Below, piece after piece: positions 1-11,011 of a stretch of 64,000 nucleotides of DNA. The position numbers were made by a program, and so were the translations under genes. Every line of letters begins with the position of its first letter. Positions within the stretch are counted from its first letter, which is position 1. The notes under the pieces were generated by a model. The model had not been told where the DNA came from, did no database searches, and saw nothing but the letters and a program-made list of their open reading frames with translations. The stretch covers positions 9,496,304-9,560,303 of the forward strand of contig OZ038437.1 of NCBI GenBank assembly GCA_964036275.1. The letters are read 5' to 3'. The DNA comes from Litoditis marina (taxonomy: Eukaryota; Nematoda; Chromadorea; Rhabditida; Rhabditidae).

Positions 1-1275
1 TTACACAATTTTTACTTACAACGGTATCGAGGAATATGAGTGAAAACTATTCAATAATTGAACACAACGTGAACAACTATTGTATGCTCATATTAGCACA
101 AGCCATTATTACGTGGTGTAAACTGTTTAGCAACTGATAGGTTTGGTAACTAGTAGTACTAGAAGTGGTGCGGTAAAAAGCATTACTTGTGACTATTCAA
201 TCCGATTACTGTTTGATTTATCGTGTTCAGTACTTCACTGCTAGTGAACGTTCACTGCAGCCGTCTTAGTAGGAATTGTGTGCACTGTCTAACTGGCTCA
301 CATAGATGCATTAGTATTCCGAAAATTAACTTTTGTATTCCACTTTTTGTTGTCCTACACTCATTCGACTGTTGACGTTGCGCATTAAATTTTCTTCCTA
401 CCTCTCACCGTCTTTTTTCTATTGTTACTCTTATATATTTTACAATACAATACAATACAATAGTTTATTACGGAATCAGTATCTGTACGATTCGCCTCTC
501 AACAAGTATCTGTACAATTACCTGTACATTATATTTAACATGTTTTTTTTTTCACAAATATGTAATTCATTTAATCAATATCTCACCTGAATTGACCACA
601 GCAACTATAGCAATAGAAATTATGTAATTTTGAACGGTAGCCCTTAATAAAAAGGGTTTCTTCTTCTCATTAGAATCATCTTCGGAGAAGATTCCGTTGC
701 TCATGTCTGTGATTATTATGTCCCGTGAAAAGTTAAATTACAGTGATACAATTTACATTACAATGATAGAAGTTTTCGTGTGTATGGTTCTGAAACACTT
801 ATAAATGCACGACATGTTCAACATGTGCTAAACATGAAAAGCTTATCAAGTTGAGAAAAAAAATGACCTTCTTGTCGAAGTTTAGAGAAGTTAGTAAGTC
901 TAGATTTCCCTCAATTTTTCACATCGTTTTCGAGTTAGTTCAAAGTACTGCTGTGAAAGTAGTCACTTAACATTTTCTAGACTATCTATCTAGGAATCCG
1001 ACAGACTGAAACGCTCTACTTCGGATGAACAGAAAAAAAACAGACAGCTTCAGGAGAATGGAAGGAAACAACCTAATCACTTCTTCGGAATGGCTATTTT
1101 CACCTCTCTTAGTCATTGACATTTTTGTTTTCGGTTAACGGGCTGTTGGGTTGTGAACAGTTGTCCGATTACTCAGCTCGATCTCGCAATTGAGAGAGAC
1201 TCATGACTCGGTCGGCAGGCTCTATTGCAGTTGAAAACGAGAGAACGGCTCAAAAGCCATCTTGTAATTCTCTGC

Positions 1276-1420
1276 AGGGGAGAGGGGGGGGGGGGGTATG
1301 TATTAGCTGGAGGATATGTTTCTCTCATGAATGAAGGTAATGAACATGAGTTTCAACCGAGTTTTCATTCTAAAACATAGCCCTAGCCACTGTTACTACA
1401 GAATGCACGCTAATCTACAT
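1276..1420 (+). repeat. Dispersed repeat with poly-G core, copy 1
   Basis: A run of 13 G (1284-1296) is followed by text that recurs at 5521-5655: GGTATGT, then TGTTTCTCT, GGTAATGAACATGAGTT, GAGTTTTCA and CACTGTTA.TACAGA in the same order. The homology extends about 130 bp past the G-run, so this is a dispersed repeat family rather than a lone homopolymer. Confidence 0.65.
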
Positions 1421-3929
1421 AACAGTATGACTCGGAAGGGTTTGATTTGGTGCTTTTTTTGTTTACACACGATCGTGGACGTTGCTAGATGATGCGTCAC
1501 GCTCACTTGGAATAACACGTGTTGAGTTCATTGACTGTCTCTGCGGTAAACAACACTACATGCTATGAGAAAGAAATAAGAACAATAAATGAAAAAAAGT
1601 CTTTTCTCTGTCAGGAACGCATGTGAAACACTTAAAAACCCAATCAAAAAACTTGAATACAATCAACTAATTAATTAATGTTTCCTCCCTGATCAGGAGA
1701 AAAGAAAAAGTCAAATGAGATAAATCACGACTTCGCTGACACTCTCTTGTTCAATAGATTGTTATTCGTCTTTAGTGCGACGACTTTGGTGAGAAAACAA
1801 CATTTTCAGTGCGTGTAAACTACGTGAGAGTTAGCGAAGAAACGTCAGAAGTTTCACTTTCAACCCTGATCTCCAATGTGAAACATTTCAAACCGAACAG
1901 AAGAATTTCAAAAAGCACTTTAACTCGGTGTATCAGAGAAAAATCGCGGTTGCAGTCAGAAAAACATCCGGTTTCGAACAGTGAATAATGAAAGAAGTCC
2001 AATAATGATCCCCACTCCAAAATAATCGGTTCCGTTCCAATAGTATCCATATATATTCTTTCAATTCAACATATCGGGCAACGGTTTTCAGACAGTGTGC
2101 TAGAAAATGTTTTGACTATGATGGAAGTTTGCGCTATAAATTAGCCATCGGAACGTTGCAATCTACACTGTACGTAGAATTACTATCAAATATTGATTTG
2201 AACCATGAAAAAAAATAGACCAAAAACTCAAAAACAAAGGAAATATTTGATCTAGGTAGTAACTGAAAGTTAAGCGTAACATAAGTTTTAAGTGAGCATA
2301 CATCAGAATTTCATAACAACCAAATTCATCGTTTCAGGACAGTTTTTTCACAAATGAATTGTGTAGTATTTCACCAGTTGCAGAAAAAAGCAACTGTTGC
2401 GCTCTCGTCATTTTCATCTAGCTCTGTTGTAATTGGAATGCTGCTCGAAGAGACTTTGAAACATATGTACCCAGGTTTCGATGTTTTTTCGAAATGTTGT
2501 ATATTTATTCAAGTTCATGATTTGACTTACATGGCATTACTAAACAGTTGGTTGGAGATAAAAAACCACTGTTGTGGACATAGTCGACCAGTGTGATATA
2601 GCGCTCATGTTCCGATTTCTCGGTGTATCAAACAGTGGCTCTTTGCCAATTTTTATTTACAACAACATTTTGCAATCTTTGTTTAACATTTATTACACAC
2701 ACACTAAAAAGCTGAAGTGAGAACGTAGTCATTTTCTTTTTTTCAATTTCTGTCTAACCATTGGTCTAAAAACTATTGTACCTTGAAAAGTAAGTCGTTG
2801 CTTAGGTAAGTGTGTCCACATATAAAAACAGTTTTCATTAGCATACATTTCTTTCATTTCTTATTTCATGTATATATTATTTCTTATTTCATGTATATGT
2901 TCACGAGAACTGAGATATTATTAAAGAATCCGTTCCGCTCTGATTTTGACTTGTGAGTTAACAATCTGACCTTTTGGCAAATGAAAACCATTATCAAAAA
3001 TATATACTATTATATCTCTATCTCGCTTCGTTTTCTCAGAAAAGCGGCTTACGTAATGACACCGATGGGGGAGTTGCGTACGGGGTATGCTCAAAATAGC
3101 TTATAAAAGTACAAAAATAATTTCAAAACCTTCTATCATATACGACAACACAATTAAAAACTGAAAACTGAAGATAAATCGAAACGTAAACGAACTAAGT
3201 CAAGTTGCGTCACAGTAAAAATGTTCATGTGCTCTTTTTTATGCTCGATGTTATGCAAATTTTGCCAACGTTTTATTAGAAAATTTTTTATGGTCTGTGA
3301 AAAGACATTGAGAGACTTTTTTGAGCTTTTTAAATTTTTCGTGAAACTCAGATTATAGCGGAACGGTTTCTTTAAGCATCTACGAGGATATGCCATACTC
3401 CATGTAATATTCCACTCAAGACATTAGTATTCTAACCAATACATTTGTTTTCATTAATTATTGATATTGGAACTATATGGAACAATGGAAAGTGATACTT
3501 TCAAGTGAGTTGTTGTACTAGGTCGCAAATGTAATGAAGAAGAGATGATCATATAACGGAGAAACTCCAAAAAAGGTGGCGTGAGTTGTGTAAAATCCGT
3601 TTTTTATAAAAACAGTTAAACAGCGACTAAATAGCGACAAATTTCAGGTGTTCATCACTGCAATATCAAATATTTTAGCACTGTACTGCTTATATTGAAT
3701 TATTATCATAAAAATCGCACCTAACTTCATGTTTTCCAGGAAATTCGGATGTTTGTTGGGGATTGTCAGTCTGATATTATATCTTCTGGTTATTCATATT
3801 GTTTGGCGTCGAATTTTGAAAGTTGGTTTACAATGGTTTTATTTTCACTGAAATGTTCACTGTAGTCTGTAGTCATACACTATGAAATGGAAAGATTTTA
3901 GAAAAGTGAGCAGTAGTTCTAGTTGATGC

Positions 3930-4107
3930 CAACGGAAAGGCGGGAGAGTACTGTATATCTCACTTTCCGCTGTGTACGCACACATGTCTTCGATTCCAAA
4001 GCTTGCCCAACATGTGCTCTGATAGCGTAGTGGTTAGCGGCCTGCTACCAATCTTTTGCTCGCAGGTTCGATTCCGGCGAGAGACAGAAATTTATGAATT
4101 TGGCACT
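3930..4107 (+). repeat. tRNA-derived SINE-like repeat, copy 1
   Basis: Contains an A-box-like segment (TAGCGTAGTGGTTAGCGG, from 4023) and a perfect B-box GGTTCGATTCC (4065-4075), in tRNA order and spacing. About 90 bp before and 30 bp after the tRNA-like part also recur, on the other strand, at 26419-26594. The acceptor and anticodon stems do not pair, so this is not a working tRNA gene. Shared flanks plus a pol III-type promoter fit a SINE. Confidence 0.6.
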
Positions 4108-4649
4108 CACTATACACCATTTTTGCGTGTAATATCGTACAAAATATCGAAGACAGTTGATTCAATGCATTAGCTGCAACAGCTTCGAGGTGTAACGAAT
4201 GGTTGGATTTTTCGACAAATAAAGTACAACGCTCAGTTTAAATTTATTTCTTGTCCAAAATTTGACATTTTTGAGAGAAGTAACCAACAACTCCACCCAT
4301 TTCGTGATTGTGGTTCTGCTCTAGTAATAATGGTTGTTCTATTCCTCGCATCTGTGTTTACGGTTAGTTCGGTTGTTTTATCGTACGTTCGCACAAGCAC
4401 AGCATTTTCTTCAAAACAATTTAGTTTTTTTTTCAGTGAAACAAATGAGCTGAAGGGAACAATTAATACATTTTCACTGATAATTGAAGAAAATGTTTCC
4501 CAAATCACTTCAAAAATGTTCTGATTTTTTCTTCATGGTTTCGATTCCTGTTGGCAGCTTGCTGAAATCGTTCTATATGTATCTCACAAGGAAGTAATAC
4601 AAATTGAAACGCTGAGATCCATATAAAAACTTATTGCACCTAATTTCAG

Positions 4650-7600
4650 ATCCCTGATTCGCGCGCGTGGTCTGAAACCATCACATTCTGGCGTTGTTTT
4701 GTTGTGGGTTGGATGTGTTCTTCTATTCTGCCACTGGAATGCCACTTTGTTTTTCTTCTTGTCCGAAAATTGCGGGCGAAAGAGAACGAAATAGGTCTCC
4801 CTCCGCATGAGGACGTGTTGCCTGAGGTACACTCGTTTGAGTTGACTCAAAACTACTTTTCTGGGATATCAAAACATCATTCGTTTTTTAACTGAGTTGG
4901 CAACCGCCACTATCTTGGATATAGTGCATGTATCTGCCGTTTGTTGGTAACAAACGGTCTTCTTTTTGAGAAAATGATGTGTCAACATTTATGGTCTTTT
5001 CTTGATACAGTTGCGACCTCATATTGACTTTGGGAATATATTTTACTTAACACAATCTCGAAACCATATTGGCGTCAAAGCAGTGGGTTTTCACTTATGT
5101 TCATTACTAAGATGAGAAAAGCAACGCAAATCATTCATGATCAATGACCTTCAGCTCCGGAGCAGCACCATATTCTTTGTTTTCGATTTTAATCGTTGAA
5201 TACGGAAAATTTGCGACCTTGGTTCATTTTTCGCAGGAGAACAAAGTCGACATTGTTTCACTGGAAAATGAACGCGAGTACTTCATCTCCAAAGCTAAAG
5301 GAACTTTTCCAAAGCATTACATTTCATGCAGTGATCTAACCGACAGCGGAACTGAGTGTGGATATGGTGAGTTTATTTTATCTACGAGAAACTATACAGA
5401 CAAAACTGGACAAATTATTACAGGTGACTTGATAGATCTTTTTCAGTAGTAGGGCGATGCCACACATCTAACGCCGCATCTTAAGAAATGGGTGGCCTTC
5501 TAGCCGCAAATTGTTTTGAAGGGGGGGGGGGGTATGTTTTCGCTGAAGGAAATGTTTCTCTGGAAAATCAGGGTAATGAACATGAGTTAAAACAGAGTTT
5601 TCACTCAAAAGCATAGTGGTTAGTCACTGTTATTACAGATGCACGTCTACAATTTGAATTCACTCTTTTTTGAAATAGTTGGAACACCACCCCACAACTT
5701 TGCTGTATTGTCTAGTCCCTTCATTTGAAATTCTAGCAAGCTCACTATCCGATTTCAGAAGGTTAGTGTTGTGTACTCCGAATTGTTTTGTTACTCTGTT
5801 TCAGGGAATTTTGCCGTGGTTCGAAAACAGACGTTGCGTCCTCTTAATACTGAGGTGGCAGTGAAAATATCGAAGGCTATGGATAGCACATCTTTTGATA
5901 ATCTCTTGACAGAGGCAAAGACTATGTCCGAACTACGGTAGAGTTATCTTCATACTAAGGTTTAGATGTCTTTGAAGTGGTTTTATCACCCGTGAATTCG
6001 TTATGTCAATATACCTTGTAAAGAAACTGGACGGGGAATCCTCATAACCATAAACTTTTAACAGAAGAATATACTAGAGTGGCAAAATCAAATGAAAAAC
6101 AGAGGAAAACTCGCTTGTTGCTCGACGTAACACGGTATCTGGCTACTAGTCGATTTATATTTGAAGGCATCCAAATGTTCTTGGTCTGGAGGGAATTTCG
6201 GTATCATTGGCGTCTCATGCACTAATCATCATGCCGTTCATGCCGAACGGGTCTCTGCGCACATATTTACCAAAGTTTCCGGTAAGATATGGTTCCGAAT
6301 CTGGCAAGTGTTATTCAAATAAGCATGATTCTCGTATATGCCAAGTACCATTGCAAGGTAGCGTAGCAAACCGTCCAAGCTCACGAGAAGTTCATATGAG
6401 TTTCTCATGAGATACCTCATGAACTACTAGTGAACTCTTAATGTTGTAGCATAAAAATCAATATAATCTCATGAGAAGCTCATGCGAACAGCTCATATTA
6501 TATCTCATGAGACTTTTCAGGGATTGCTACGCCGCAAGAAAACAAGGGCTAGCTTTGCCGCCGTAAAAATTAGTTTTTTTCCCTGATTACTCTACAACAT
6601 TGTTCGAAACTATTATTAATTTAGTTCAGAACACATCATGGGCTCAGAAACTACGATTCTGCAAACAAATTGCCGCTGCCATGAACTATATTGGAGAAAA
6701 CAAACTGGTTCACAACGATCTGGCAGCTAGAAACTGTTTGTTAGTGTTTTATTCATCCATTTTTCTCACATAAAAGTGGACACCATACTATGACAGATCT
6801 CATGGGACTTAGCCGGAGAAAATCTGGTACCAAGCCTAGCGGTAACGGACAGAGGGACTCAGTACCCCCCTAAGTCCCACATTTCAAAAACGAAACTTCT
6901 TCATCTTTCAACAAAAAATGAGGAAATATATGTGTTTAGATCAACTTTTCTGACCAATTTTTATTTTTCCACTCGAAATTCAGTTATATCAACTCGAAAA
7001 CCCAGTTTTGTCGTAGTGAAGACTAAAAAACTGGCGCGTGGCATTGATTCTTCGAGCCGGGCCTGAGCCAATAAGCCACGCCCCCTTATGTATCCCTCTA
7101 ACTACCCCGGGTTCTGTCTGAGTATGATAACAAGGCTTCATTCTCACTGCTAATGCTATATACTTGGCATTTTTATCAAAACAGTTTGATATGTATTGTT
7201 GGTTTTCTTGTTAGACCGAACACGTTACGTTACGGAAGTAACGGTGTTTTAAAGCCTGTTAAGCTGAAGCTTTTCTCAGATTCGTCTTGCAGTTGTATAT
7301 TTCCTTGTGTCGACCTCAAATTAGGGCGCTCCTTGAAATATAAACGGCAGAACCGATAAGTTTTAGGCTTGACAAAAACACACAAATCAAAGTGGCGGAC
7401 TTCGGTTTGTGCGAAAAGTTTCAGACGTATCACGTAGGAGTAACGTTGGAAACGTTCCCATTGGGTTGGATGCCCACTGAACTATTGGAAACAGGAGAGG
7501 TAAGGTTTTCCTTGAAATCAACTTGGAAAATAACCAAAAGTACGGTGTTTTTACAGTAGTGAGCGCTGTCAAAGCTCAGAAAAAGAATTTACTGGCTGAT

Positions 7601-8937
7601 TGACCTTTGAAAAACGTGGAGTAAGACTGTCGGTACTTTTTGCTTTCCCCCTCCAGAAACTTAAGAAATAAAAGTTAATATGAAGGGCCGCTCAAGATGA
7701 ACTGAGATTAAGTATATTCATTCATAAGTGTTACGAGAGCAACAGAAAAGATCGTGAATAACTATGTAGAACCCTTGAGAGGTAAGGCACGAGATATGCC
7801 ATTTTTATATTGAATTAATACACCTTACACATTTTTTTCTAAGAAAGTTTGGTTTACTGAATGAAGAGCCACGGTGAGGTCGTTTCGTTTAGGCAACTGT
7901 CGAGTCGGATATTTGGTCGTTCGGAGTCGTGATTTGGGAAGTTATTACTAATTGCATGAGTGATCCCTATCCCGGCATCAACTCATTGTCACAACTCATT
8001 TCTTTCTTGAAATCTGGGAAACGCTTAGCAATTCCGCCAACTTCAAATGAAGTCGCAAACAAAATGTGGGTCAATTTGTAAAAATATCAATTTGAATCAT
8101 TACATATATACTAGCCACCGAGAAAAGCTTCCAATTCGTTTCTTTCAAGAGAACTACCTAATTTGAAAATATTGATTGTCATACACCAAACATGGATGCA
8201 CGAAGATTTTATTCAAGTCTATCGAACGTTTTTCTCAGTGTTTAATTTTGGGGTGGGGTCCTGTTCGATTAAAGAAGGTTCTTGGAAGGTGGAAAGTGGT
8301 CCGATCCCAGAGCTTCAGTGCTTCAAAAAAGGACGATTATGTTGACCGATCCCGTGTCAACGGTCCTTTGAACTGCAATTGAAAAATGTTCTGCAATTTA
8401 AAGGACTGAAGCGTTGCGATTTGACCACATAATCGTGCTTCTTTAAAGGTGGTCTAACAGGAACTCAATCTCGTGCCTTGCGCTCTACGGTTAACTCCGT
8501 CGCTCTAATGTAAATGCGCTATAAAAAAGCATTTTGTTGATATTTTGTGGATCCCTCGACCACAAATCATTAGCGGAGATTCGAACATTTCGGTTTTGGG
8601 GCGCAATCGCGTTGGAGCGAATCAATTAACCGTGGAGCGCAAAGCACAAGATTTGGTTCCTGTCAGGCCATCTTTGAACTGCAATCCAATTTTCAATTGC
8701 AGTTCAAAGGATCGTAATCGTCCTGCTTTCAAACACATTTTCAGGTTTGAGTTGGCCAACAAATGCTGGCACGAGAACCCGTATGAAAGAAGTCCTTTTG
8801 CCGAACTGAAAATGGACTTCAATAGACTGTGGAACGGTATTGATAAGACTAATATAGATGATAACAATAAATTAGTGTTGTATTTGATTCACACAATAAT
8901 ATTTGATTCAAGACAATTAAGTGTTGTTATCAGTTGA
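4650..8937 (+). CDS. Membrane-type protein tyrosine kinase, nine exons seen
   Basis: Exons 4650-4826, 5237-5366, 5741-5761, 5805-5937, 6167-6281, 6630-6739, 7367-7499, 7893-8065 and 8745-8937 join in phase and end at a TGA, giving about 394 residues. In order: a hydrophobic segment (FVVGWMCSSILPLECHFVFL), a basic juxtamembrane stretch, a glycine loop (GGNFAVVRK), the ATP lysine (VAVKIS), a C-helix glutamate (LLTEAKTM), hinge MPFMPNGSL, catalytic loop HNDLAARN, DFG, and the C-lobe SDIWSFGVVIWE. LAAR is the tyrosine-kinase signature. The small size resembles nematode kin-15/16-like kinases, which is from family knowledge. The catalytic HRD arginine is asparagine and the first glycine of the loop looks absent, so activity may be altered. 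Earlier exons are uncertain: a signal-peptide-like start at 4330 could belong, but phase across the membrane exon is ambiguous. Confidence is high from 5805 onward and lower upstream. Confidence 0.82.
5521..5655 (+). repeat. Dispersed repeat with poly-G core, copy 2
   Basis: Twelve G (5521-5532) followed by the same ordered motifs as the copy at 1276-1420. It lies in an intron of the tyrosine kinase gene, between the exons ending at 5366 and starting at 5741. Confidence 0.65.
6352..6535. mobile_element. Miniature inverted-repeat element in kinase intron
   Basis: The left end GTAGCGTAGCAA and the right end, read in reverse as GGCGTAGCAATCC, form imperfect terminal inverted repeats. The interior is built of CTCATGAG palindromes. 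It lies in the intron between the exons ending at 6281 and starting at 6630. No coding capacity. Confidence 0.5.
8320..8460. repeat. Snapback repeat family, copy in kinase intron
   Basis: AAGGACGATTATGTTGACCGATCCC at the left is complementary, with mismatches, to the right end (GATTTGACCACATAATCGTGCTTC), so the segment folds on itself. A related half-copy lies at 15715-15800 in the other kinase gene, and further pieces (AACTGCAAT..., CAATTGCAGTTCAAAGGA) occur at 8670-8715. Confidence 0.5.
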
Positions 8938-10059
8938 ACCACTCAGAGAACTATGAAAACAAAATGAAAAGACTTACTGACCATCTCATGACAAAGATTT
9001 AGCACAAAGTTTCCTGATAATAAGAAAGACTATCCATTGGACTTGATAATTCTCTTGCAGATCTCTCCACCTGTCTAAAAGACAACGGACATAGAAGAAA
9101 ATAATCAACTGAACAAATATATGTAGTTCAAAATTGCCCAAAATGGTTTACTATGAATATTATTGAAGTTCAAAAAAGTTCAAGCACCTGTTCAATTTTT
9201 TATATGATAATATATTAGTTTCACTGGTTGAATATGTTCCAGACCGTTGTGTGCTTTTCATGTATATTTATTTACATAATTATCAATAATGATAATGGTT
9301 CCATAAACAGGACAATTCAAACTTGTTGAGTATGATTATCATGCAAGTAGATAATAGCAAAACAGAATGTATAATTGGGTTTTTTCGACGCAATCTGAGT
9401 ATTATTGTGTACATAAGAGGAGGTTGATCATTGTATGAGAAGGTAACACTGTTGTACGAGAACAAAAATAAAAGTCAGCTTGTTATAATGTGGCGTGGAG
9501 GTTCTCCACGATGTATCGTGCGCAGCGCGGAGCGCTGCGCAGATTAGTTTTTGTTCAAAGCTCTGCAGACATTACAAAACAGATTATTACAATTTTCTTC
9601 AAAGTACGTCGACCATTTTCTTAGATTTTTGCATGAATCACTGAAGGGCAACACGTCTACAAGATACCAAGTTTACTTTCCATGTAGTTATTTATTGAGA
9701 GGAGTTAGAGGGCCCAACGTCTCGCAAAAATGGCTTCCGTGCGGGGCGGCGGCGGCGGCGGCGGCGACAAAAGTGTCCGCCTCCTCAAATCTCGGCATAG
9801 TTTCGCACACAATCAACTTATTCCCAAAATTTTTACATTATTGAAAGGCTCTAAAAAAGTTGAGATATACGTATTTTCCAGGTATGTCTGAAATTTGATG
9901 ATTACGTGTGAGAGAGCCGAAAATGGTCTCGCAAAAAATCATGGATAGACCGGTTTCGTGAAAATAAAAATGAAAGAAGAGTTTAACGTGTGGTAGGAAT
10001 CATTTTTCCAATGGAGATCTCATGACAGGCGGGTACAGCTTGGTTTTCATTCCTATTCA

Positions 10060-10150
10060 CATGTCTGAATGGCGGATTGGATAAAAGCTCTATTTACGCA
10101 CGGCGAACGGAGGTTCGATTCCTGCCTGGAGCACAAAATTTGCTATCACT
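10060..10150 (+). repeat. tRNA-like repeat with B-box
   Basis: The segment GGCGGATTGGATAAAAGC is followed by GGTTCGATTCC (10112-10122), then GGAGCACAAAATTTG, which loosely resembles the ends of the two SINE-like copies at 3930 and 26419. The stems do not fold as a tRNA. Probably a more distant SINE or a tRNA pseudogene. Confidence 0.4.
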
Positions 10151-10286
10151 TGAACGAGGTTACAACTACACAAACGTTCTGAACTACGGCGCGGTTTAAC
10201 ATACAATTTCTTGTTTAGATTATTGTTCAAAAATATCATTTTTATCAAAAATTACCGTTACTTCGTAACCATAGAAAAAGAGTTCA

Positions 10287-10615
10287 ATTAGTATAAAAAA
10301 CGAGTGTATAGAAAGTAAAGATTAGTTTTGGATAAACATGTACAAGAAATATAAAAGAACTCCAATAAAAATATTTGGAGGAAAATGCTAATCTCGCTTC
10401 TCTTGAAAACAACGGAGTATAAGCTAGATTATTGTGAGTCGCAATCAGAAGTTTTCTTCCGGTAGCAAAAAACTCGGTATCCTTTTTTTGAATTCTCAAA
10501 CCGAGCGAGATTAGACTTTTCCTCAAAATATTTTTATTGGACTTCTTTTATATTTCTTGTACATGTTTATCCAAAACTAATCTTTACTTTCTATACACTC
10601 GTTTTTTATACTAAT
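10287..10615. repeat. Fold-back repeat with arms of about 110 bp
   Basis: The left arm 10287-10397 is the near-exact reverse complement of 10504-10615, with a spacer of about 106 bp. Only a few mismatches are visible, for example around the AATATTTGGAGG / CCTCAAAATATT part. This is the shape of a fold-back or MITE-type element; no target duplication was obvious. Confidence 0.75.
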
Positions 10616-11011
10616 GTTTTTAGTTTTTGTTCAAGTCGTTCGATTGATTGACTTTGCTATTTGCATTTATGACGTAATATGACGTCACAGTTCAAGTCAT
10701 GGCTCTTTCGAAAAAGATTCTGTGAACTCACATGCAAGCGAGATTGAGCACAACAAATTTGAGAGATCTCCAAATCAAATGGCAGTTGTACAATTTTAAT
10801 TGCGTTTTGTTTTCGACTCTTGATCTTATTTGTATCAAAACATTTGGTTCGAGAATTGCTATAACAAGTTTGAAGAGTGTTTCACTGTGTTCGTGTACAT
10901 CGAGAAAAAAACTATTTTTTTAAATTAAAATGTGTCGCAAATTTGAATTTTTTTGGGTTTGGATTTTTGAATTACGAAAATTTGGGTCCCTCAATCTATA
11001 TTCGTTCGCAG

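Larger units (their letters stand above)
1..4329. other. Mostly non-coding AT-rich stretch
   Basis: No open frame here carries a recognisable motif or a convincing set of splice signals. Visible items are a short (TACAA)n tract at 441-462, a G-run repeat at 1276-1420 and a tRNA-like repeat at 3930-4107 (listed separately). The 80-codon frame at 2354-2596 resembles nothing I know. Upstream exons or regulatory DNA of the kinase gene that follows could lie here unseen. Confidence 0.5.
8938..11011. other. Intergenic region between the two kinase genes
   Basis: No supported gene. It holds a G/C-rich hairpin around 9519-9541 (GCGCAGCGC facing GCGCTGCGC), a GGC triplet run near 9747-9764, a tRNA-like repeat near 10060 and a long inverted repeat at 10287-10615. 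The N-terminal exons of the downstream kinase may lie here but could not be placed. Confidence 0.5.

Noticed and set aside
2354..2596. 80-aa frame as a gene
   Set aside because: No motif, no convincing splice or promoter signals.
4021..4092. Functional tRNA gene
   Set aside because: The A and B boxes are good, but acceptor and anticodon stems do not pair, and flanking sequence is shared with another copy.
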